A DNA stretch of 64,000 nucleotides. Source: Ruegeria sp. HKCCD8929. GTDB taxonomy: Bacteria > Pseudomonadota > Alphaproteobacteria > Rhodobacterales > Rhodobacteraceae. The translations under genes were made by a program, and so were the position numbers. This document shows, piece by piece, positions 8,556 to 17,556 of the stretch. The DNA lies in assembly GCF_013031405.1 (NCBI RefSeq), contig NZ_WPZY01000007.1:124001-188000 (forward strand), given 5' to 3'. Each line of letters begins with the position of its first letter. Position 1 is the first letter of the stretch. The notes below the pieces were generated by a model that saw only the letters and a program-made list of their open reading frames with translations, did not search any database and was not told the origin of the DNA.

Positions 8556-10586
8556 ATGACGCTACAACAGATTTCCAGCTTTGCCGCCGGTGAGTGGATC
8601 GCGCCCGGCTCCGGCGCCCGCACCATCGCCTCGGCCATCACCGGTGAGCCCATCGCCACCGCCGGAAATGACGCGCTGGACGTACAGGCCATGCTGGACT
8701 TCGCCCGCAACACCGGCGGCCCGGCTCTGCGCCGGATGACCTTCCACGAGCGCGCCAAGATGCTCAAGGCGCTGGCCCAGGCGCTTGGGACCCGGAAACA
8801 GGCGCTCTACGATCTGAGTTTCAACACCGGCGCCACCCAAAGCGACCACCTGATCGACATCGACGGCGGCATCGGCACCATGTTCGTCTTTGCCTCGAAG
8901 GGCCGTCGCGAGATGCCCGACGGGCATGTCTATCTGGACGGCGATGTCGAGCAGCTATCGCGCAACGGCACGTTCCTGGGCCAGCACGTCTGCACGCCGC
9001 TGCAAGGCGTGGCGGTGCACATCAACGCCTTCAACTTCCCGGTCTGGGGGATGCTGGAAAAGCTGGCCCCAACCCTGCTGGCCGGTGTTCCGGCTATCGT
9101 GAAACCGGCCACCAACAGCTGCTACGTCACCGAACTGGCGGTGAAGATCATGCTCGACAGCGGTCTGTTACCCGTAGGCGCGCTGCAACTGGTTTCGGGC
9201 GGCCTGGGCGACATGCTGGATCGGCTCTCCTGTCAGGATGTGGTCAGTTTCACCGGCTCCGCCGACACCGCGCTGAAACTGCGGCAGAACCCGGTGATCC
9301 TGCAGAATTCGGTACGCTTCGTGGCCGAGCAGGACAGTCTGAACGCTTCGATCCTCGGCCCCGGCGCCGAACCGGACACGCCCGAGTTTGATCTGTTCGT
9401 CAAGGAGGTCGCCCGCGAGATGACCACCAAGGCGGGCCAGAAATGTACCGCCATCCGCCGCATCATCGCACCGCAGGCGCGGGTCGAGGCGGTGATCGAG
9501 GCGCTCTCTGTCCGCCTCGCCAAAACGGTCATCGGCGATCCCCGGCTGGAAACCACCCGCATGGGCGCGCTGGTCTCGAACGGGCAAAAGGCGGACGTGC
9601 TGGCCAAGGCCGAAATCATCGGGCAGGAGGCCGAGCGGGTGTTTGGCAGCCCCGACACTTTCCACGTACAGGGCGCTGACGGCTCCAAGGGCGCCTTCGT
9701 ACCGCCGATGCTGTTTCACTGCGCCGACCCTGATGGCGCCCAACGCGTGCACGACACCGAGGCCTTTGGCCCGGTCTCGACCATCATGGGTTATCGCGAT
9801 CTGGATCACGCCATTGCGATCGCCAATCGCGGGCAGGGCTCACTGGTCACATCGCTGATCACCCACGATCCGGGTACCGCGCGGCAGGTGGTACTGGGCG
9901 CGGGCGCCTATCACGGGCGGATCTACATCAACAACCGCGACTCGATGAAGGAATCGACGGGCCACGGCTCCCCGCTGCCGCATATGGTCCACGGCGGCCC
10001 GGGCCGCGCAGGCGGTGGCGAGGAAATGGGCGGCGTGCGTGGCGTGAAACACTATATGCAGCGCACTGCCGTTCAGGGCTCGCCCGAGATGCTGGCCACA
10101 ATCGGCGAAAAGTGGGTACCCGGTGCTGCCGAGATCCAGGGCCCCGCCCACCCGTTTACCCGCAAGTTCGGCGAGCTTGCAATCGGCGAAACGCTGCATA
10201 CCGCACCCCGCACCGTCACGATGGATGACATCGAACATTTCGCTCATTTCACCGGCGACACCTTCTATGCGCACATGGACGAGGACGCGGCCAAACGAAA
10301 CCCGTTCTTCCCCGGCCGCGTGGCGCATGGTTACCTGTTGCTCAGCTTTGCCGCCGGTCTCTTCGTCGAACCGAACGAAGGTCCTGTGCTGGCCAATACC
10401 GGCCTCGACGGGCTGCGCTTCATGAAACCGGTCAGCGCCGGTGACAGCATCAAGGTCCGTCTGACGGTCAAGAAGAAAACCCGCCGCACCGACGAATACG
10501 GCGAAGTCCGTTGGCACGTGACCCTGACCAATCAGGACGACGAGTTGGTAGCGGAATACGAGCTGCTCACAATGAACGCCTACTAG
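8556..10586 (+). CDS. paaZ: Oxepin-CoA hydrolase / 3-oxo-5,6-dehydrosuberyl-CoA semialdehyde dehydrogenase
   Basis: This 676-residue two-domain protein has an aldehyde dehydrogenase domain (about 1-525) with Glu258 (FVAEQDS) and Cys297 (AGQKCTAI), next to the E256/C295 known for the E. coli enzyme, and a MaoC-like hydratase domain (about 540-676; [29 protein letters not shown]). The MaoC part opens the oxepin ring and the other part oxidises the resulting aldehyde at once. The gene has its own promoter region with a PaaR-type palindrome, and its product depends on PaaG and the (absent here) PaaABCDE epoxidase. Confidence 0.96.
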   Translation: MTLQQISSFAAGEWIAPGSGARTIASAITGEPIATAGNDALDVQAMLDFARNTGGPALRRMTFHERAKMLKALAQALGTRKQALYDLSFNTGATQSDHLIDIDGGIGTMFVFASKGRREMPDGHVYLDGDVEQLSRNGTFLGQHVCTPLQGVAVHINAFNFPVWGMLEKLAPTLLAGVPAIVKPATNSCYVTELAVKIMLDSGLLPVGALQLVSGGLGDMLDRLSCQDVVSFTGSADTALKLRQNPVILQNSVRFVAEQDSLNASILGPGAEPDTPEFDLFVKEVAREMTTKAGQKCTAIRRIIAPQARVEAVIEALSVRLAKTVIGDPRLETTRMGALVSNGQKADVLAKAEIIGQEAERVFGSPDTFHVQGADGSKGAFVPPMLFHCADPDGAQRVHDTEAFGPVSTIMGYRDLDHAIAIANRGQGSLVTSLITHDPGTARQVVLGAGAYHGRIYINNRDSMKESTGHGSPLPHMVHGGPGRAGGGEEMGGVRGVKHYMQRTAVQGSPEMLATIGEKWVPGAAEIQGPAHPFTRKFGELAIGETLHTAPRTVTMDDIEHFAHFTGDTFYAHMDEDAAKRNPFFPGRVAHGYLLLSFAAGLFVEPNEGPVLANTGLDGLRFMKPVSAGDSIKVRLTVKKKTRRTDEYGEVRWHVTLTNQDDELVAEYELLTMNAY

Positions 10587-10609
10587 GCATCGACCCATCC
10601 GCTGGCGCC

Positions 10610-10645
10610 CCCTCTCCCCTTGCGGGAGAGGGCCGGGGTGAGGGG
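10610..10645. repeat. Short intergenic hairpin repeat, also present near 63071-63173
   Basis: CCCTCTCCC (10610-10618), a 5-nt loop and GGGAGAGGG (10624-10632) form a 9-bp stem, followed by GGGGTGAGGGG. The same blocks recur as a longer inverted repeat at 63071-63173. It lies just after paaZ and could act as its terminator, though there is no T-run. Confidence 0.65.
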
Positions 10646-10697
10646 TTCACACAGGAATCTGTTTTTCATATCGCTCACACGGCCTTAGACTGGGTTC

Positions 10698-11501
10698 ATG
10701 ACCCAAAACGACGCGTGGTTCGAAACGGCCGTTACCGAACTGATTGACCCGCAAAACCAACGGGTCTGGTCGATCATCGTCTCACTGTTCGGCGATCTGG
10801 CGCAGGAGCGCGGCGCCCAGCTCTCGGGCGGTGCCGTGACCCGCATCATCGAGCCGATGGGCATCAAGCCCGAGGCGATCCGCGTGGCCCTGCACCGGCT
10901 GCGCAAGGATGGATGGATCGAAAGTGCGCGCAGCGGACGAGCCTCCATGCACTTCCTGACCGACTATGGCCGTGCACAATCGGCGCAGGTCACCCCCCGC
11001 ATCTACGCGCGCGCGCCTGAGATTGCACAGGACTGGCACCTGCTGATCGCCGAGGACGGGCCGGGCATCCGCACGCTGGACGACCTGATGCTGACCAAGC
11101 CCTACACTCCCATTGGCCGCGCCGTCGCCTTGGGGGCAGGTCCGTTGCCCGCCGATTGTGAAGATCTGGCCACCTTCGAGGTAACCGCCCGCGCGGCACC
11201 CGCTTGGCTCCAATCCCGCCTCTGCCCGCCTGATCTGATCGAGGCCTGTACCAGCCTGCGCGACGCGGCGCAGCGGGTGCGCAAAACCCGTCCGGCAGAG
11301 TGGCAGCCTACGCCACTGCAAATCGCAACATTGCGCACCCTGATCGTCCACCGCTGGCGCCGCGTCGTGCTGCGCCATCCCGACCTGCCTGACGTGTTTT
11401 ATCCCGACGATTGGACCGGCGAACTGTGCCGGGCCGAAGTCTTTCGCCTGCTCGATACGCTGCCTTTCACTGGCCCCGCCGAGGTGAACGCCGCTGTCTG
11501 A
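10698..11501 (+). CDS. paaX: PaaX-family transcriptional regulator
   Basis: This 267-residue protein has a PaaX-type winged helix (about 20-85; GGAVTRIIEPMGIKPEAIRV then ALHRLRKDGWI), the central PaaX domain and the C-terminal W/R-rich region ending in FRLLDTLPF. PaaX of E. coli represses paa genes and is released by phenylacetyl-CoA. Here a TetR is also present, so the island may have two regulators. It could instead govern the convergent molybdenum hydroxylase operon. The gap to that operon is only 32 nt. Confidence 0.85.
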   Translation: MTQNDAWFETAVTELIDPQNQRVWSIIVSLFGDLAQERGAQLSGGAVTRIIEPMGIKPEAIRVALHRLRKDGWIESARSGRASMHFLTDYGRAQSAQVTPRIYARAPEIAQDWHLLIAEDGPGIRTLDDLMLTKPYTPIGRAVALGAGPLPADCEDLATFEVTARAAPAWLQSRLCPPDLIEACTSLRDAAQRVRKTRPAEWQPTPLQIATLRTLIVHRWRRVVLRHPDLPDVFYPDDWTGELCRAEVFRLLDTLPFTGPAEVNAAV

Positions 11502-11533
11502 TATTCGCCGGTCGAAGTTAGAATTGCCTAGCC

Positions 11534-11779
11534 TCACCCTCCGCGCAGGCGCTGCATCAGATAGACTTCGCTGTCGGGGCGGATCGGCTCGTTCAGGCTG
11601 CCCGCGATGATCCGCCCGTCGACGGCCACGGACACGCCCGCGTCGATGGGACCTTGTAGCGCCGGATAGGCGCGGACCAGTTCGCGCAGCAACTCGCCGG
11701 TGTCCGAGGCCTCGACCTCGACCACTTGCCGGCCCCCGGTCAGAGACCGGAGGCCGGACCAGAGGTTGACCTCAACCAT
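11534..11779 (-). CDS. MoaD/ThiS-like sulfur-carrier protein attached to a molybdenum hydroxylase operon
   Basis: This 81-residue ubiquitin-like protein ends in LRGG, the C-terminal double glycine that is adenylated and thiocarboxylated in MoaD and ThiS. I chose the ATG at 11779, which overlaps the large-subunit stop by 8 nt; homology starts there (MVEVNLWSGLRSLTGGRQVV). It is the last gene of the four-gene operon. A MoaD-type protein would supply sulfur for molybdopterin, but a dedicated copy next to a hydroxylase is unusual. Confidence in the fold is good; the partner is inferred. Confidence 0.8.
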   Translation of the reverse strand: MVEVNLWSGLRSLTGGRQVVEVEASDTGELLRELVRAYPALQGPIDAGVSVAVDGRIIAGSLNEPIRPDSEVYLMQRLRGG

Positions 11780-14030
11780 TGTCCTTGAGCGCCGCCAGAA
11801 TGCGCGGCGGCGACATCGGCAGCTGACGCATCCGCACACCCGCCGCGTTCGACACCGCGTTGGCGATGGCAGCAAGAGGCGGCACGATGCCGGTCTCTCC
11901 GACCCCGCGCACACCGAACGGGTGACCCGGATTCGGCACCTCGACGATCACCGTATCGATCATCGGCAGGTCTGAGGCCACCGGAATGCGGTAGTCGAGG
12001 AAGATCGAGTTTTGCAGGCGTCCGTCCTCGCCATAGATATATTCCTCGTTCAGCGCCCAGCCGATACCCTGCACCGCGCCGCCCTGATACTGCCCCTCGA
12101 CATAAGCCGGATGGATCGCCTTGCCCGCGTCCTGGATGACGGTGTAGCGGGTAACGGCGGTCTTGCCGGTTTCCGGGTCGACCTCGGCATCGACGATGTG
12201 GGTCCCGAAGGACACACCGGCCCCTTCAGGCGTTGCCTCGAAATGGCCCGAGATCGGGCCGCCCGTGGATCCCATATTGGTTGTAATATCGGCCAGTGGC
12301 ATCGGATCGAAATCGCCTGCGTTGGGGCCGGAGGGCACGGCGCAGCCGTCCTCCCACTTCACCGCATCAACGGGGATGCCCCACTTGGCAGCCGCCCGCT
12401 CGCACAGCTTTTCGACCGCATTGCGTGCGGCCTTGATGGTGGCGAGGCCGGATGCGTAGGTCACGCGCGAGCCGTGGGAGACGTCGTTGTACCCCAAAGT
12501 GGCGGTGTCTGCGACGGTCACCCGGATGTTCTCGTAAGGGATACCCAGCACCTCGGCCGCCATTAGCGCCATCGACGCGCGCGAGCCGCCGATATCCGGC
12601 GTGCCGACCATGAGCTGGGCCGAACCATCCTCGGACAGCGCCAGCGAGACCGAGGTTTCGCCGCCATGGTTGAACCAGAACCCGCAGGCAATCCCGCGTC
12701 CCTGCCCCGGTTTCAGCGGCGCTGCGTAATGCGGATGCGCCTTGGCGGCCTCCAGCGTTTCCACCAGCCCGATCCTTCCATAGCGTGGCCCATAGCTGGC
12801 CTTGGTGCCCTCATAAGCGGCGTTCTTCAGACGGACATCAATCGGGTCGAGGCCCAGCTTGTTGCACAGCTCGTCGATGACCGATTCCACCGCGAACGCC
12901 CCCATCGGCGCGCCCGGCGCGCGGTAGGCTGCCTGTTTCGGGCGGTTGGCCATCACGTCATAGCCCACCTGCCGCACATTGGTCAGGTTATAGGGCGCAA
13001 AACCGCACATCGCGGTCATATCACCCGGCGCGCCCGGGAAGGCGCCGCCCTGCAGACGGAAGATGCCCTCGGCGGCGGTGATGGTGCCGTCCTTCTTCAT
13101 GCCGATCTTGACATCCATCGACGCGGACGAGGTCGGCCCCGTGGCTCGGAACACCTCGGAGCGGTTCATCACCACCTTGACCGGCCGGTTGGCCTTACGG
13201 CTCAGCGCCAGCGCCACCGGCTCGATGAACACGGTGGTCTTGCCGCCGAAGCCGCCGCCAATTTCCGAGGCGGTGACCCGCAGGTTTGAGGTTTCCATAC
13301 CCAGGAGCGCTGCACAGGTCTTCTGCACGATCCAGTGGCCCTGGGTGCAGCACCACAGTTCGCCCTTGCCGTCATTGCCTAGCGAGGCCAGGCAGGCATG
13401 CGGTTCGATGTAACCCTGATGGGTGGCTTCGGTGACAAAACTGTCCTCGATCACCAGATCGGCCTCGGCAAACCCGGCCTCGACATCGCCATGGCCGCTT
13501 TCGTGATAGCGCACCACGTTGGGGTGCATACCCTCGGGCACCGAGTAATCGGCAGCCCCTTCGCGGATCACCGGAGCGTCCGGGGCCATTGCCTTATCCA
13601 CGTCAGTGACATGCGGCAGCACCTCATATTCCACCTCGATCTGCTTCAGCGCATCCCGCGCCGCTAGCGCCGAGGTCGCCGCCACCGCCGCCACCGCGTG
13701 CCCGTCATAGAGCGCCTTTTCGCCCGCCATAACGTTTTCCAGAACGTTCCAGAACTCACCTTCAAGCCCCGGTTTGAACGGCACTTTGTCCGAGAAATCA
13801 GCGCGGGTGATGACAGCCTTGACGTCCTTCAGCGCCTCGGCCTTCGAGGTGTCGATCTTGACGATCCGCGCGTGGGCGTGGGGGCTGCGCAGGATCGCGC
13901 CATGCAGCATCCCCGGCGCATGGGCGTCCGCGCCGAACTTGGCCCGCCCCGTCACCTTGTCCAGGCCATCGGGCCGGTCGGGCCTCGTGCCCACGAATTT
14001 GAAATCGGATTTGCGATCGTCGAGCGCCAT
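11772..14030 (-). CDS. Molybdenum hydroxylase, large (Mo-cofactor) subunit, xanthine dehydrogenase family
   Basis: This 752-residue protein follows the usual architecture: an aldehyde oxidase/xanthine dehydrogenase a/b hammerhead domain (about 20-130) and then the molybdopterin-binding domains. The catalytic Glu is in GVRGVGETG (Glu712), and GGGFGGKT lies near residue 255. The loop that distinguishes CO dehydrogenases reads AYRAPGAP, not AYxCSFR or AYRGAGR, so it is not a form I or II CO dehydrogenase. It hydroxylates an unknown, probably aromatic or heterocyclic, substrate. Its start overlaps the small-subunit stop (TAATG). Confidence 0.88.
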   Translation of the reverse strand: MALDDRKSDFKFVGTRPDRPDGLDKVTGRAKFGADAHAPGMLHGAILRSPHAHARIVKIDTSKAEALKDVKAVITRADFSDKVPFKPGLEGEFWNVLENVMAGEKALYDGHAVAAVAATSALAARDALKQIEVEYEVLPHVTDVDKAMAPDAPVIREGAADYSVPEGMHPNVVRYHESGHGDVEAGFAEADLVIEDSFVTEATHQGYIEPHACLASLGNDGKGELWCCTQGHWIVQKTCAALLGMETSNLRVTASEIGGGFGGKTTVFIEPVALALSRKANRPVKVVMNRSEVFRATGPTSSASMDVKIGMKKDGTITAAEGIFRLQGGAFPGAPGDMTAMCGFAPYNLTNVRQVGYDVMANRPKQAAYRAPGAPMGAFAVESVIDELCNKLGLDPIDVRLKNAAYEGTKASYGPRYGRIGLVETLEAAKAHPHYAAPLKPGQGRGIACGFWFNHGGETSVSLALSEDGSAQLMVGTPDIGGSRASMALMAAEVLGIPYENIRVTVADTATLGYNDVSHGSRVTYASGLATIKAARNAVEKLCERAAAKWGIPVDAVKWEDGCAVPSGPNAGDFDPMPLADITTNMGSTGGPISGHFEATPEGAGVSFGTHIVDAEVDPETGKTAVTRYTVIQDAGKAIHPAYVEGQYQGGAVQGIGWALNEEYIYGEDGRLQNSIFLDYRIPVASDLPMIDTVIVEVPNPGHPFGVRGVGETGIVPPLAAIANAVSNAAGVRMRQLPMSPPRILAALKDNG

Positions 14031-14509
14031 TACGAAGCCTCCCGCATCTCAGCCGCCGTATCCATCACAGCGCGGATGATCTTGTCATACCCGGTGCAGC
14101 GGCACAGGTTGCCCGCCAGCCAGTACCGGGTTTCCTCTTCGGTCGGGTCGGGGTTCTTTTCCAGCAGCGCCTTGGCCGCAACCAGAACCCCCGGCGTGCA
14201 GACCCCGCATTGCAGCGCGGCATATTCGATGAATTTCTTCTGCAGCGGGTGCAGCTCTTCTCCGTCCGCCATGCCTTCGACGGTTTCGATCTGCCCGCCC
14301 TCGGCCTCGGCCCCCAGCATCAGGCAGGAACAGACCAGACGGCCATCGACCGTGACAGAACAGGCGCCGCAGTCGCCGGTGCCGCAGCCTTCCTTGGCGC
14401 CGGTCAGGTTCAGCCTGTCGCGCAGGCAATCCAGCAGGGTTTCGCGCGGATCGCAGAGATATTCGACCGTATCGCCGTTTACGGTGGTCGAGACGTGGAT
14501 CTTGCTCAT
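14030..14509 (-). CDS. Molybdenum hydroxylase, small [2Fe-2S] subunit
   Basis: This 159-residue protein has two [2Fe-2S] domains. The N-terminal plant-type cluster uses Cys42, Cys47, Cys50 and a Cys at 60 or 62 (GCGTGDCGAC, then VCSC); the C-terminal cluster uses Cys101, Cys104, Cys136 and Cys138 (CGVCTPG, then NLCRCTGY). It passes electrons from the Mo centre to the flavin subunit. It shares a 4-nt overlap with the flavin-subunit gene upstream and a 1-nt overlap with the large subunit downstream. Confidence 0.93.
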   Translation of the reverse strand: MSKIHVSTTVNGDTVEYLCDPRETLLDCLRDRLNLTGAKEGCGTGDCGACSVTVDGRLVCSCLMLGAEAEGGQIETVEGMADGEELHPLQKKFIEYAALQCGVCTPGVLVAAKALLEKNPDPTEEETRYWLAGNLCRCTGYDKIIRAVMDTAAEMREAS

Positions 14510-15372
14510 GCTTGTTCTCCTTTGGCACGGGCATAGGCGATCTTGGCGGCGCGCCTGGCGAGCACACCGGCGACCTCAGTACGGAACGCGATGGTGCCGC
14601 GCTTGTCGTCGATCGGGTTGCAGGCGGCAGAGGCGGCAGAGGCCAGCGCTTCCAGCGCGGCCTGGTCCAGCGTGGTGCCGATGATGGCGTTCGCGCAATC
14701 CTCGACCAGCAGCACGGTCGGCGCCACGGCGCCCAGCGACACCCGCGCCTCGGTGATGGTGTCGCCCTCCAGCCGCAGGTTCACGCCGCAGCCCACCACG
14801 GCAATGTCCATCTCGGTGCGCGGGATGAACCGCAAATAGGCGTCCCCCGCATTCTGCCCGCGCGCGGGCACATGTACGGCCGAGATCAGCTCGCCCTTGC
14901 CCAGCGAGGTCCGGCCCGGCGCCGTTGGGATATCCTCGACGGCAACAACCCGGTCTCCCCCGAGGCCCGTTACTGTCACGGTAACACCGGCGGCGAACAT
15001 GGCAGGAACGGAATCGGCTGCCGGAGAGGCGTTGCACAGGTTGCCGGCGAGCGTCGCGCGGCCCTGCACCTGGGTCGAGCCGATCAGGTCCATCGCCTCG
15101 ACCAGCCCGGGCCAGTCGCGGCCCAGTTCGGGATGCTCGCTCATCTCGGCGCCGGTCACGGCCACGCCAAGCGTCCAGCCGCCGTCCGCGTTCCGGGTAA
15201 TGTCCCGCACGCCGCCGATCTTCTTGATGTCGATCAGGTTATCGGGGGTCACGATATCGGCGCGCAGTTGCACCAGCACATCGGTGCCGCCGGCTAGAAA
15301 CCGGGTGATGCCCGTTGCATCTGCAGCCAGCGCCGAGGCCTCGGCAAAACTGGCGGGGCTGTGGTAGTTCAT
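14506..15372 (-). CDS. Molybdenum hydroxylase, FAD-binding subunit
   Basis: This 288-residue protein has the FAD-binding PCMH/CO dehydrogenase-flavoprotein fold: FLAGGTDVLVQLR near residue 27 and TLAGNLCNASPAADSVPAMF near 105, both typical FAD contacts. It lacks the extra [4Fe-4S] insertion of 4-hydroxybenzoyl-CoA reductase, arguing against that function. I chose the ATG at 15372, where homology starts (MNYHSPASFAEA), with GAGG about 8 nt upstream. It is the first gene of the operon, running FAD, FeS, Mo, MoaD-like. Confidence 0.9.
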   Translation of the reverse strand: MNYHSPASFAEASALAADATGITRFLAGGTDVLVQLRADIVTPDNLIDIKKIGGVRDITRNADGGWTLGVAVTGAEMSEHPELGRDWPGLVEAMDLIGSTQVQGRATLAGNLCNASPAADSVPAMFAAGVTVTVTGLGGDRVVAVEDIPTAPGRTSLGKGELISAVHVPARGQNAGDAYLRFIPRTEMDIAVVGCGVNLRLEGDTITEARVSLGAVAPTVLLVEDCANAIIGTTLDQAALEALASAASAACNPIDDKRGTIAFRTEVAGVLARRAAKIAYARAKGEQA

Positions 15373-15819
15373 CAATATACCTCGCACCTGTTGGTCAGGA
15401 TTGACTGGGGTGTTCGCCGCGAAGGTAGAGCAGCAATCCGCCCTCGTCCATGTCATGAGCGACGGAAATTTTACCCCTGAAATGTCGTGAACAGACAAAG
15501 GGAGGGGCAGGTTTGTCGACTGGTTATGTCAGTTGACTGGACAGCGCCGCTCTCAAGTCTTTACCAGCCGGCTTTTTGGACCGGAATCAAGGGCGAAGCC
15601 CGCCGGGCCGCGACCTCCCTCCCCCTTGGGAGGGCGCATTGGCGATGTCCCGCGCCGCCCGGCCGTCCTTCAGGACTTTTGAGATAAAGCGCTAATCTCA
15701 TCCGCCATGAGCGCCCACCCGAGGGAGGCCGCGGCCCTCTGATCGGCTCGGGAGGCTACCGTCATCGGAGCCGCCCGCGCGGATTGCCAGTTTTACCAAG
15801 CCCGAATCACGCGTCAGGA
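15373..15819. other. 447-nt intergenic region with hairpins; no gene seen
   Basis: The region lies between the molybdenum hydroxylase operon start and the 3' end of the tryptophan dioxygenase gene. It contains a strong hairpin (CCTCCC...GGGAGG, about 15615-15634) and GC-rich text at about 15590-15780 that looks like dispersed non-coding repeat rather than a gene. The open frame at 15487-15687 has no credible ribosome site or protein-like composition. The first 100 nt should hold the promoter of the hydroxylase operon, but I could not pick a convincing one. Confidence 0.45.
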
Positions 15820-16656
15820 TCACAGTTCACCACGCAGATGCCAAAGCTCCGGAAACAGCTCCACCTCCAGCATCCGGCGCAGATATTGCACGCCCGAGGT
15901 GCCACCGGTGCCGCGCTTGAAGCCGATCACCCGTTCCACGGTCGTCACATGGTTGAACCGCCAGCGGCGAAAGTAATCCTCAAGATCCACCAGCTTTTCG
16001 GCTAGTTCGTAGAGATCCCAGTACCGCGCGGTGTCCTCATAAACCATCAGCCACGCCCGCTGCACCTTCGGGTCGGCAGCATGAGGGCTGTCCATCCGCC
16101 GGACCTGCGCCCCGAACGCCACCCCGGTCCGCGCCGACAGCGCATCCAGCGCCACGTGGTAGAGCGAGGGGCGCTTCAGTTCCTCCGCCAGCATCCGATG
16201 CAGTTCCGGCCGGTGCTCATGCACCTTCATCATCGCCGTATTGCGATTGCCCAGCATGTACTCGATCAGCCGATACTGATGCGACTGAAAGCCCGAGGAA
16301 CTGCCAAGCGCCTCGCGGAATGTGGTGTAATCGCTGGGCGTCATCGTCCGCAGCACGTCCCAGGCCGAGTTCAGCTGATCGAAGATTCGCGCCACCCGGC
16401 TGAGCATCTTGAAGGCGGGCCGGAAATCCTCGCCCTGTTGCAGCAAGTCACGCGCCGCTGACAGCTCGTGCAGCACCAGCCGCATCCACAGCTCGCTGGT
16501 CTGGTGCTGGATGATGAAGAGCAGCTCGTCGTGGGCATCGGAGTGCAACTGATGGGTCGCAAGCAGCTCGTCCATATGCAGATAGTCGCCATAGCTCATG
16601 TCCTTGGCATAGGACATCTTGGCACCTTCCCGGCTGGGGTCATAGGCTTTGGACAT
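15820..16656 (-). CDS. kynA: Tryptophan 2,3-dioxygenase
   Basis: This 278-residue heme enzyme opens the indole ring of L-tryptophan to N-formylkynurenine. Key residues are His51 ([14 protein letters not shown]), Arg114 (TTFREALG), and the likely heme ligand His236 ([20 protein letters not shown]); the length is normal for bacterial TDO. I chose the ATG at 16656, with AGGGA about 10 nt upstream inside the end of the preceding gene, 5 nt after its stop, so the pair is co-transcribed. Confidence 0.96.
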   Translation of the reverse strand: MSKAYDPSREGAKMSYAKDMSYGDYLHMDELLATHQLHSDAHDELLFIIQHQTSELWMRLVLHELSAARDLLQQGEDFRPAFKMLSRVARIFDQLNSAWDVLRTMTPSDYTTFREALGSSSGFQSHQYRLIEYMLGNRNTAMMKVHEHRPELHRMLAEELKRPSLYHVALDALSARTGVAFGAQVRRMDSPHAADPKVQRAWLMVYEDTARYWDLYELAEKLVDLEDYFRRWRFNHVTTVERVIGFKRGTGGTSGVQYLRRMLEVELFPELWHLRGEL

Positions 16657-16661
16657 CTGGT

Positions 16662-17435
16662 TCAATCCCTGAGTAGTTCTGATAGCAGCGCGGAGCCGGG
16701 CCTGGCCAGTTCCTCGACGACGCTGAAATGATCGTGGCCCGGATCGAAGATATTGGGCACCTGCCACACCTCGGACAGAACCCGTGTCTGGCGCACCAGT
16801 TCCGGGCGTTCGTTGGCGCCGACCCAACACGTAGCCTTTACGCCGTCACGCTTGGACAACAGCGCCGGGCTCAGCGCGGCGGCCTCCGCCGCGTCCAGAC
16901 CAAGGGTCCGGTTCATTTCAGTATGCAGCAACGGGCGCAGATCGTGGATGCCGCTGACCGGAACCACCTTCTCGACCCGTTCGGGCAAAGGCCCGTCCGC
17001 GCAGGCCATACGCGCCACCAGATGACCGCCCGCGGAATGGCCGATCAGGCGGATGGGCCCCGCAACGTGCCGCGCCGCCTCTTCGATGGCGGTGCGCACC
17101 TCGTCCGCGATCCGGCTCAGCCGTGCCTCGGGCGCTAGCGTGTAGCTGGGAATGGCCAGCACCCAACCCTGCGACAGCGGCCCGGCGGCGAAATGAGACC
17201 AATAGCTCTTGTCGAGCATCTGCCAGTAACCGCCATGGATGAACACGACCAGCCCCCGCGCCTCACCTTTGGGGCGAAACAAGTCCAGCCGGTTGCGCGG
17301 GGCGTGGCCATAGGCGATGTCGATCTGTCCGCCCTGCTCGCGCCACGTGGCCGCCTCGGCCGCCCAGCGCGCGGGCAGCTCATCGGACCCGGGCACATAG
17401 CCGGAATTGTCGAACGCGTCGTCCCAGTCGATCAT
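16662..17435 (-). CDS. Alpha/beta-hydrolase, probable N-formylkynurenine formamidase
   Basis: This 257-residue alpha/beta-hydrolase carries HGGYW (residues 67-71), the nucleophile elbow GHSAGG with Ser134, and the His236 of GHDHFSV. The HGGxW oxyanion motif is typical of eukaryote-like arylformamidases, which are a different fold from the metal-dependent bacterial KynB. It would hydrolyse N-formylkynurenine, the product of the adjacent dioxygenase. The ATG at 17435 follows GGAGGAG. The assignment relies on the operon partner; a general carboxylesterase is possible. Confidence 0.85.
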   Translation of the reverse strand: MIDWDDAFDNSGYVPGSDELPARWAAEAATWREQGGQIDIAYGHAPRNRLDLFRPKGEARGLVVFIHGGYWQMLDKSYWSHFAAGPLSQGWVLAIPSYTLAPEARLSRIADEVRTAIEEAARHVAGPIRLIGHSAGGHLVARMACADGPLPERVEKVVPVSGIHDLRPLLHTEMNRTLGLDAAEAAALSPALLSKRDGVKATCWVGANERPELVRQTRVLSEVWQVPNIFDPGHDHFSVVEELARPGSALLSELLRD

Positions 17436-17475
17436 GCACCGCTCCTCCACCGTCAACGCTACGCTCGCGCGCCAA

Positions 17476-17509
17476 TTACTTCAAGCCTGAAACTTTATAC
17501 TTGAAATAA
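17476..17509. promoter_or_regulatory. Candidate MarR-family operator in the kyn | aminobenzoyl-CoA divergent region
   Basis: Inverted arms TTCAAG and CTTGAA lie in the AT-rich centre of a 121-nt divergent intergenic region; the right copy sits in TATACTTGAAATA, itself close to a palindrome. MarR proteins bind short imperfect palindromes of this kind. The regulator gene at 19848 is the likely binder. No second copy in the window confirms it. Confidence 0.45.
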
Positions 17510-17556
17510 AATCGCCACCGCGCAACCATACCCGCACGGGCATGGGGAGGACACGA

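Noticed and set aside
11772-14030. Carbon monoxide dehydrogenase (CoxL form I or II)
   Set aside because: The active-site loop reads AYRAPGAP, not AYxCSFR or AYRGAGR.
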